Shown one piece after another: positions 1 through 4,496 of a stretch of DNA of 6,112 nt. Below the pieces are notes generated by a model. That model worked only from the letters and a program-made list of their open reading frames with translations, was not told the origin of the DNA and did not search any database. This stretch comes from Pseudomonadota bacterium (GTDB lineage: Bacteria; Pseudomonadota; Alphaproteobacteria; Acetobacterales; Acetobacteraceae), in assembly GCA_021815835.1 (NCBI GenBank), contig JAKAZN010000131.1, forward strand, positions 1 through 6,112. Direction: 5' to 3'. The position numbers and the translations under genes are program-made. How positions within the stretch are numbered: position 1 is the first letter of the stretch; each line of letters opens with the position of its first letter.

Positions 1-11
1 GGCGCGCCGGG

Positions 12-65
12 CACCCTCGGCCCGGCCCACCCTCGGCCCGGCCCACCCTCGGCCCGGCCCACCCT
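12..65. repeat. 16-bp tandem repeat, three full copies plus a partial fourth
   Basis: The unit CACCCTCGGCCCGGCC occurs perfectly at 12-27, 28-43 and 44-59, followed by a partial copy CACCCT at 60-65 that then diverges into GGG. The sequence left of the first copy (GGCGCGCCGGG) is only loosely similar. A 16-bp period is not a multiple of three, so the array would shift frame at each copy, which argues against a protein repeat. The role is unknown; the perfect identity points to recent slippage or expansion. Confidence 0.9.
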
Positions 66-172
66 GGGCACAGGCTTGGAAGTCCCCGTCGACCGGTCGG
101 GAGGAAATCCGCATCCAAGGTGGCCCGTCGGCGGTCGATGGCGCACCGCTGGGGTGGCGTCTCCGCGACCTC

Positions 173-189
173 CGTGGCCCTCCGCCACG
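173..189. other. Small GC-rich stem-loop downstream of the MBL hydrolase stop
   Basis: CGTGGC at 173-178 pairs perfectly with GCCACG at 184-189 across a 5-nt loop. It lies about 40 bases past the TAG stop of the minus-strand hydrolase gene, a position where a terminator would be expected. There is no T tract on the 3' side in either reading direction, so it is not a canonical intrinsic terminator. In GC-rich DNA a 6-bp stem can occur by chance. Confidence 0.2.
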
Positions 190-230
190 CACGCCGACCG
201 CGACGGATCGACCTTCCTTGAAACGTGATC

Positions 231-1040
231 CTAGCCCACCGGCGGCAAATGCAGCTGCACGATTTCCCGGTTGGTCCCGAGCGGGGGGAAGCGGTGCAGG
301 ATCAGCGGATCATGGCCGGGGATGACGTGGTCCGGGCCGTCGGCCAGGCCCTCGATCGTATCGAATCCGCGCAGCATCCGCGCGACATCGACGACGACCG
401 GGAACGGATTGCGCTTGCGGATATTGCCCCACAGATGCACCGCGTCCCCGGCGAGCACCACCCAGCCGCGCGCGGTCGGCACGCGGATCGCCTGGATGCC
501 GCCGGAGTGCCCGCCGATCAGGTGCAAGGTGACGCCGGGGGCGAGTTCCACGGTTCCCTGGTGCACCCGCAACCGGTCCGCGTACAGCGCGCGGATCGCG
601 CTTTGCACATCCTCCACGTCGAACGGACGGCGGAGGAAGGGCTGGCACATGCAGGGGCCGGTGCAATAGGCCATTTCCTCGGCCTGGATATGGAACGTCG
701 CGGCGGGGAAATATTCCATTCCGCCGGCATGGTCCCAGTGCATGTGCGTCAGCACGACGTCCTTCACCGTGGCGGGCTCGATCCCCGCGTTGCGCAGCGC
801 GACATCGGGGGTGCAGATGATTTCGCGCCCGCGCCGCTTCGCCGAGGCCGCGTTGAAGCCGGTATCCATCACGATCGTGCGCGGCGTTGTCGATTCCCTT
901 GGGCCGCGAATGGCGAAGACGAAGAAATCGAGCGGGTCCGGCGCGGCGTGATCGTCGGGCACGATGTAGTTCTGGAACTGCTTGCGCCCGTCGAAGATGC
1001 CGTAGCGCAGGGCAAGCACCTCGTAGGTGATCTGGGTCAT
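231..1040 (-). CDS. MBL-fold metallo-hydrolase, N-acyl-homoserine-lactonase-like
   Basis: This 269-residue protein belongs to the metallo-beta-lactamase superfamily and most resembles the AHL-lactonase-like branch, soluble cytoplasmic enzymes that open lactone rings with a dinuclear metal centre. The metal ligands are all visible: the HxHxDH motif at 99-104 (THMHWDHAGG), His178 in GGHSGG, Asp199 in LAGDAVH and His243 in PGHDP. The length fits the family. The start is supported by AAGGAG on the minus strand (1049-1054), 8 bases before the ATG; the stop is TAG at 231-233. No signal peptide or membrane segment is seen. A cysteine-rich stretch CTGPCMC (126-132) follows the metal motif. The gene diverges from the decarboxylase-led operon and may share its regulation. 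A true quorum-signal lactonase is possible, but the catabolic context equally suggests hydrolysis of another lactone or ester. The superfamily is certain; the substrate is not known. Confidence 0.9.
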   Translation of the reverse strand: MTQITYEVLALRYGIFDGRKQFQNYIVPDDHAAPDPLDFFVFAIRGPRESTTPRTIVMDTGFNAASAKRRGREIICTPDVALRNAGIEPATVKDVVLTHMHWDHAGGMEYFPAATFHIQAEEMAYCTGPCMCQPFLRRPFDVEDVQSAIRALYADRLRVHQGTVELAPGVTLHLIGGHSGGIQAIRVPTARGWVVLAGDAVHLWGNIRKRNPFPVVVDVARMLRGFDTIEGLADGPDHVIPGHDPLILHRFPPLGTNREIVQLHLPPVG

Positions 1041-1048
1041 GGCCGCGT

Positions 1049-1054
1049 CTCCTT
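1049..1054 (-). promoter_or_regulatory. Ribosome binding site of the minus-strand MBL hydrolase
   Basis: Read on the minus strand the sequence is AAGGAG, 8 bases upstream of the ATG at 1040-1038. It is a strong Shine-Dalgarno match and fixes the start of the 269-residue protein. Confidence 0.8.
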
Positions 1055-1082
1055 CCCGGTGGGTTGGGTTCAGTCAACCAGC

Positions 1083-1111
1083 TTGCCGGGCCGGCTGGCA
1101 ATCTCTAGGGT
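1083..1111 (+). promoter_or_regulatory. Possible sigma70-type promoter and overlapping inverted repeat of the operon
   Basis: TTGCCG at 1083-1088 (four of six matches to TTGACA) lies exactly 17 bases before TAGGGT at 1106-1111 (matching TATAAT at positions 1, 2 and 6). This would start transcription about 25 bases ahead of the decarboxylase ATG. The -35-like element overlaps one arm of the inverted repeat TTGCC (1083-1087) - 9 bases - GGCAA (1097-1101), which could be an operator in the divergent region. A second imperfect inverted repeat, GGTTG (1062-1066) with CAACC (1075-1079), lies on the other side. No regulator gene is in the window. The -10 match is weak, so this is a candidate only. 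Confidence 0.25.
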
Positions 1112-1130
1112 CCGCGCCCGGTGCCAGAAC

Positions 1131-1137
1131 GAGGGGG
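1131..1137 (+). promoter_or_regulatory. Ribosome binding site that decides the decarboxylase start
   Basis: GAGGGGG ends 6 bases before the ATG at 1144. The same reading frame is open further upstream to an ATG at 1027, but that start would lie inside the divergent hydrolase gene and lacks such a site. The 1144 start also gives the normal family length. Confidence 0.75.
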
Positions 1138-1143
1138 AACATC

Positions 1144-1551
1144 ATGGCCGACCTGCCCGACCGTCCGGAATATCAGTCTGATCTGTTCAAGAAGGGGCTT
1201 GCGGTACGGCGCGAAGTGCTCGGCGCGGAGTATGTGGATGGCTCGATCGCGCGCGCGGACGATTTCAACGCGGCGTTCCAGCAACTGACCACCGAGATGG
1301 CCTGGGGCGCGATCTGGACCCGGCCGGGCCTGCCGCGCAAGACCCGCTCGATCGTGAATATCGCGATGCTGGTGGCGCTCAATCGCGGCGCCGAATTGCG
1401 GCTGCATCTGCGGGCCGCGCTGACCAACGGCGTGTCGCGCGAGGAGATCAAGGAGATCCTGTTGCAGACGGGTGCCTATTGCGGCATCCCGGCCTGCCTG
1501 GAGGCGTTCAAGATCGCGACCGAGGTGTTCAAGGAAGTCGACTCCAAATGA
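1144..1551 (+). CDS. Carboxymuconolactone decarboxylase family protein, PcaC-like
   Basis: The 135-residue product matches the single-domain carboxymuconolactone decarboxylase (CMD) family and is close in pattern to PcaC, which decarboxylates 4-carboxymuconolactone to beta-ketoadipate enol-lactone in protocatechuate breakdown. Recognisable blocks are RREVLGAEYVDGS (22-34), the AWGAIWTRPGLPRKTRS stretch (53-69), LRLHLRAALTNGVSREEIKE (85-104) and the C-terminal AYCGIPACLEAF (111-122). The AhpD-type CxxC is absent; the two cysteines (113 and 118) are five apart and follow the PcaC-like pattern. The length is typical of stand-alone PcaC. It is the first gene of the operon, and its TGA overlaps the next ATG. 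No pcaB, pcaD or pcaGH is nearby, so a canonical protocatechuate role is not shown. It may act on a related lactone or a different carboxylated substrate. The family is firm; the exact reaction is inferred. Confidence 0.9.
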   Translation: MADLPDRPEYQSDLFKKGLAVRREVLGAEYVDGSIARADDFNAAFQQLTTEMAWGAIWTRPGLPRKTRSIVNIAMLVALNRGAELRLHLRAALTNGVSREEIKEILLQTGAYCGIPACLEAFKIATEVFKEVDSK

Positions 1552-2450
1552 GCAAGCCGAGCATTGGTTTCGTCGGCATCGGCAACATGGGCTGGCCGAT
1601 GGCCGCCTGTCTGGTGGCCGCGGGCTTCGAGGTGCGGGTCAACGATTCGCGCCGCGAGGTGGCGCATAATTTCGTCCAGCAGATCGGCGGATCGGCGCCG
1701 GATACGTTGCGCGAACTGGCCGCCGGATCGGACGTGATCGTGACGATCCTGCCGACCAGCGCGATCGTGCGGACCGTGCTGGAAGGCGGCGACGACAACA
1801 TCCTGTCCGGCATGCGGCCGGGCACGGTGGTGGTGGAGATGAGCTCGGGCGTGCCTTCGGTCACGCGGGAGCTGGCGTTGCGGGTCGCGGAACTGGGCGG
1901 GGTCCTGATCGACGCGCCCGTTTCCGGTGGGGTGCCGCGGGCGAAGACCGGGCAGCTCGCGATCATGGCGGGCGGCGATCCGGCGGCGATCGAGCGCGCC
2001 ATGCCGGCGCTGACGGCGATGGGCAGCCAGGTGCTGCGCTGCGGCGATGTCGGCGCGGGCCAGGCGATGAAGGCGCTGAACAACCTGGTCTCCGCCGGCG
2101 GCTTCCTGATCGGGATCGAGGCGCTGCTGATCGGGCAACGATTTGGACTCGATCCCGCGGTGATGGTGGACGTGCTGAACGCGGCGACGGGGATGAACAA
2201 CTCCACGCAGAAGAAGTTCAAGCAGTTCGTGCTGTCGCGGTCGTTCGATGCCGGGTTCACGATGGGACTGCTCGACAAGGATATCTCGATCGCGATGCAG
2301 GTGGCGCGCGAGACCGGGACGCCGGCGCCGGTTTCGGCCTTGTGCAAGGAGACGATCGGCGCGGCGCTCGCGATGTTCGGCGCGGGGGCGGATCATACCG
2401 AGATGGCGCGGGTGGCCGAGGCGCTGACGGGGACGGAGCTCGGCACGTAG
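1548..2450 (+). CDS. NAD(P)-dependent beta-hydroxyacid dehydrogenase (3-hydroxyisobutyrate dehydrogenase family)
   Basis: This 300-residue enzyme belongs to the family of 3-hydroxyisobutyrate dehydrogenase, tartronate semialdehyde reductase and 6-phosphogluconate-like dehydrogenases, which interconvert beta-hydroxyacids and their oxo forms. The N-terminal Rossmann motif is GFVGIGNMGWPMA (7-19). The substrate-binding signature is DAPVSGG (122-128). The catalytic lysine is Lys175 in GAGQAMKALNNL, and the KDISIA segment (244-249) is the cofactor-binding part of the C-terminal helical domain. Asp33 at the end of the second strand suggests a preference for NAD over NADP, by analogy with the family. 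Length is normal. The start is chosen at 1548 because ATGA overlaps the decarboxylase stop, GGAAG lies at 1533-1537, and the Rossmann fold begins right after it; this overlap implies translational coupling. The substrate is unknown. It could oxidise a hydroxyacid made by the neighbouring hydrolases or reduce a semialdehyde. Confidence 0.92.
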   Translation: MSKPSIGFVGIGNMGWPMAACLVAAGFEVRVNDSRREVAHNFVQQIGGSAPDTLRELAAGSDVIVTILPTSAIVRTVLEGGDDNILSGMRPGTVVVEMSSGVPSVTRELALRVAELGGVLIDAPVSGGVPRAKTGQLAIMAGGDPAAIERAMPALTAMGSQVLRCGDVGAGQAMKALNNLVSAGGFLIGIEALLIGQRFGLDPAVMVDVLNAATGMNNSTQKKFKQFVLSRSFDAGFTMGLLDKDISIAMQVARETGTPAPVSALCKETIGAALAMFGAGADHTEMARVAEALTGTELGT

Positions 2451-2461
2451 GGAAACGTAGC

Positions 2462-2472
2462 AAGGGAGGGAG
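2462..2472 (+). promoter_or_regulatory. Purine-rich ribosome binding site of the luciferase-like gene
   Basis: AAGGGAGGGAG in the 27-base gap after the dehydrogenase stop lies 5 to 7 bases before the ATG at 2478. It is the strongest binding site inside the operon. No terminator is seen in the gap, so transcription probably continues from the dehydrogenase. Confidence 0.75.
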
Positions 2473-2477
2473 CGCGG

Positions 2478-3488
2478 ATGAAATTCGCCCTGATCCTGCG
2501 CGGCCAGTATCGCCAGGACGAGGATATCGAGGCCGGGCACCGGTTCGACCTAGAACTGGTGCGCCGGGCGCAGGCGCTGGGCTTCGACGGCCTCGCCCGC
2601 GCCCAGCACTACAGCGCGCATCCCTGGCAGATGCTGCAACAGATCCCGTTCCTCGCGCAGGTCGCGGCGATCGCGCCGCGGCTGCGGATCATCACGGGCG
2701 TGACCTTGCTGCCGCTGGTCAAGCCGCTCGATCTGGCGGAACAGCTGGCCAGCCTGGACGTGATGAGCGGGGGCAAGCTGATCTTCGGCGCCGGCATCGG
2801 CTACCGGGAGGTGGAGTTCCAGGCCTTCGGCACCACGCTGAAGGAATCGGGGCCGCGCTTCGAGGAAAACCTGGATGCGATCCGCCGGCTGTGGACCGAG
2901 GACGAGGTGACCCTGCGCGGCACGCATTTCACCCTGGACCACGCGCGCTGTTCGGTGAAGCCGCTGCAACGCCCGATGCCGCCGATCTGGATCGGCGCCA
3001 ACGCCGATCGCGGCATCCGCCGGGCCGCCCGGCTGGCCGATGCCTGGTTCGTCAATCCGCACAACACGCTGGAGACGCTCGACCGGCAGATGATCCTGTA
3101 CCGGCGCGAGCTCGACGCGCATGGCAAGGCGTTTCCCGCGGAACTGCCGATGGCGCGCGAAGTGTTCCTCGCGCCGACGCGGGAGGAAGCGTTGCGCGTC
3201 GCCCGCCCGGCGCTGGAGGCGAAATACAAATCCTACCGCGCCTGGGGCCAGGACCGCGCCATGCCGGCCGAGGATCATTTCGACCGTGAATTCGAGGCGC
3301 TGGCCGCCGACCGCTTCCTGCTCGGCACGCCGGCGCAGGTGACGGAACAGATCCTGGCGCTGAACCGCCGGTTCGGGGTGAATTATTTCTGCATCGGCAC
3401 GCATCTGCCGGGCACGCCGCATGCGCTGGCGATGGAGCAGCTCGAGATGTTCGGCGCCGAGGTGCTGCCCGCCCTGGCCGGCGCGTAG
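2478..3488 (+). CDS. LLM-class (luciferase-like) flavin-dependent oxidoreductase
   Basis: The 336-residue product is a bacterial-luciferase-like TIM-barrel oxidoreductase. Such enzymes use FMN (with a reductase partner) or, in some branches, F420 to oxygenate or oxidise small substrates. The first strand is KFALILRGQ (2-10), followed by the helix with ALGFDGLARAQHY (33-45). The barrel signature SGGKLIFGAGIGYREVEFQAFG (97-118) is highly typical, as are PPIWIGANADR (168-178), RLADAWFVNP (185-194) and FLLGTPAQVTEQI (280-292) near the end, where family members select channelled substrates. Length fits the family. The start has a strong ribosome binding site and sits at the first strand. It lies 27 bases after the dehydrogenase and 9 bases before the second hydrolase, so it is co-transcribed. 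No flavin reductase is encoded in the window, so the electron donor is unknown. Whether it is a monooxygenase (ring-opening, Baeyer-Villiger-like) or a dehydrogenase cannot be told from sequence alone. Confidence 0.9.
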   Translation: MKFALILRGQYRQDEDIEAGHRFDLELVRRAQALGFDGLARAQHYSAHPWQMLQQIPFLAQVAAIAPRLRIITGVTLLPLVKPLDLAEQLASLDVMSGGKLIFGAGIGYREVEFQAFGTTLKESGPRFEENLDAIRRLWTEDEVTLRGTHFTLDHARCSVKPLQRPMPPIWIGANADRGIRRAARLADAWFVNPHNTLETLDRQMILYRRELDAHGKAFPAELPMAREVFLAPTREEALRVARPALEAKYKSYRAWGQDRAMPAEDHFDREFEALAADRFLLGTPAQVTEQILALNRRFGVNYFCIGTHLPGTPHALAMEQLEMFGAEVLPALAGA

Positions 3489-3497
3489 GGACCGCGC

Positions 3498-4481
3498 ATG
3501 GACAGTATTCTGGAGCTGGATCGGCTGGACGTGCAGGTGCTGGTCGATAACGTCACCGACACGCTGTCCTCCGCGCCGCCTTTCGTGGCGCGCGAGCAGC
3601 AGGTGTTGCGGCGCGCGGGGATGCTGCGCGCCTCGGGCGCGGCGATGTGCTGCGCCAATCACGGGCTTTCGCTGGTGCTGTCGGCCACGATCGGCGGCGC
3701 CACGCGGCGGCTGCTGTTCGATGCCGGGCCGCTCGGCGATGCCGTGGGGTGGAACGGCAGCAGGCTCGGGGTGGATTTCGCGGCGATCGAGGCGGTGGTG
3801 CTCTCGCACGGGCATTGGGACCACGCCGGCGGGCTGCTGGCCGCCTTCGACCTGATCTCGGCGGCGAATCACGGGCGCGCGGTGCCCTGCTACCTGCATC
3901 CCGGGATGTTCGCCGAGCGCGGCATGAGCCAGTCGGATGGCGGCGTGTTCCCGATGGATTTCATCCCGACGCCCGAGACCTTGGCCGCGCATGGCGCGAC
4001 CCCGGTGGTGGCCGATACGCCGCGGGCGCCGCTGGAGGGGTGGTTCTACCTCAGCGGCGAAATCCCGCGCCGCACCGCCTACGAACGCGGCCTGCCCGGC
4101 CAGGTGCGGCGGGCGCCGGACGGGCGATGGATCCCCGATCCGCTGCTGATGGACGAGCGTTTCGTCGCGGCACGGGTGCGCGGCAAGGGGGTGGTGGTGT
4201 TCTCCGCCTGCTCGCATGCCGGCATCGTCAACGTGCTGCACGCGGCGCGGGACGCGTTCCCGGACGATACGCTGCACGCGGTGATGGGCGGGTTCCACCT
4301 GTCGGGCGAGAACGAGGCGATCATTGCCGAAACGGTGCGCGATCTGGGCGGCTTCGGCCTGACCACGATCGTGCCGGCGCATTGCACCGGCTGGCGCGCG
4401 CTGGGCGCGCTGGTGCGCGCGTTCGGCGAACCGATGGTCGCACCGGGCGCGGTGGGCAAGGCGTTCCGCTTCGGCGACTGA
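3498..4481 (+). CDS. MBL-fold metallo-hydrolase of the COG1237 (dihydropterin synthase-like) group
   Basis: The 327-residue protein is a second metallo-beta-lactamase-fold enzyme but of a different branch from the divergent one. It shows the COG1237 pattern: an N-terminal VLVDN (14-18), GLSLVLSA (56-63), LLFDAGP (72-78), the metal motif SHGHWDHAGG (103-112), YLSGEIPR (184-191), VVFSACSHAGIVN (233-245), MGGFHLSG (263-270) and the C-terminal VPAHCTGW (292-299). Candidate metal ligands are His104, His106, Asp108, His109, His240, His267 and His295. Archaeal relatives are annotated as the synthase of a methanopterin precursor, but bacterial members in catabolic clusters have no settled function and that name should not be transferred. 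The start is 9 bases after the upstream TAG, with GGGA overlapping that stop as a weak binding site, suggesting translation coupled to the oxidoreductase. It is the last gene of the operon and likely a soluble hydrolase of a lactone, ester or phosphate ester. Confidence 0.88.
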   Translation: MDSILELDRLDVQVLVDNVTDTLSSAPPFVAREQQVLRRAGMLRASGAAMCCANHGLSLVLSATIGGATRRLLFDAGPLGDAVGWNGSRLGVDFAAIEAVVLSHGHWDHAGGLLAAFDLISAANHGRAVPCYLHPGMFAERGMSQSDGGVFPMDFIPTPETLAAHGATPVVADTPRAPLEGWFYLSGEIPRRTAYERGLPGQVRRAPDGRWIPDPLLMDERFVAARVRGKGVVVFSACSHAGIVNVLHAARDAFPDDTLHAVMGGFHLSGENEAIIAETVRDLGGFGLTTIVPAHCTGWRALGALVRAFGEPMVAPGAVGKAFRFGD

Positions 4482-4496
4482 CTTACGAGCCGAGGC
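4468..4496. terminator. Possible stem-loop at the convergent gene junction
   Basis: GCTTCGGC (4468-4475) can pair with GCCGAGGC (4489-4496) as an 8-bp stem with one U-G wobble in plus-strand RNA; in minus-strand RNA the same position is a C-A mismatch. The 13-base loop holds both stop codons, TGA of the hydrolase (4479-4481) and TAA of htpG (4485-4483 on the minus strand). There is no T tract on either side, so it does not meet the rule for an intrinsic terminator. It is nevertheless the only structured element at a junction where two transcripts meet head-on. Confidence 0.25.

Larger units (their letters stand above)
1..230. other. Gene-free GC-rich stretch downstream of the minus-strand MBL hydrolase
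   Basis: No coding region can be supported here. One plus-strand frame is open from the left edge to a TGA at 226-228, and a second plus-strand frame and one minus-strand frame are also open throughout. The translations are Pro/Arg/Gly-rich, have no recognisable motif and no convincing start with a ribosome binding site. The open frames are explained by the high GC content. The region holds the 16-bp tandem repeat at 12-65, a 10-bp perfect palindrome CGACCGGTCG at 90-99 and a small hairpin at 173-189. It begins with the 8-bp palindrome GGCGCGCC. It may be the edge of a dispersed intergenic repeat or the tail of an upstream element, but this cannot be decided from the window. Confidence 0.6.

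Noticed and set aside
12..65. CRISPR array at the tandem repeat
   Set aside because: The copies are directly adjacent with no spacers and the unit is only 16 bp.
1027..1143. An upstream in-frame ATG that would lengthen the decarboxylase by 39 residues
   Set aside because: The extension would overlap the start of the divergent gene, lacks a good binding site and is not part of the CMD family; GAGGGGG before 1144 decides the start.
225..1181. A 318-codon plus-strand open frame opposite the lactonase-like hydrolase
   Set aside because: The minus strand encodes complete MBL metal motifs with a good ribosome binding site; the plus-strand product has no family features.
1476..2540. A 354-codon minus-strand open frame antisense to the dehydrogenase
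   Set aside because: Arg/His-rich low-complexity translation, no recognisable fold, and it lies opposite a clear Rossmann dehydrogenase.
2550..4382. A 610-codon open frame on the minus strand, antisense to the LLM oxidoreductase and the second MBL hydrolase
   Set aside because: Its translation is rich in Arg, His, Gln and Ala with no domain motif, as expected for the shadow of GC-rich genes. Both plus-strand proteins underneath show full family signatures.
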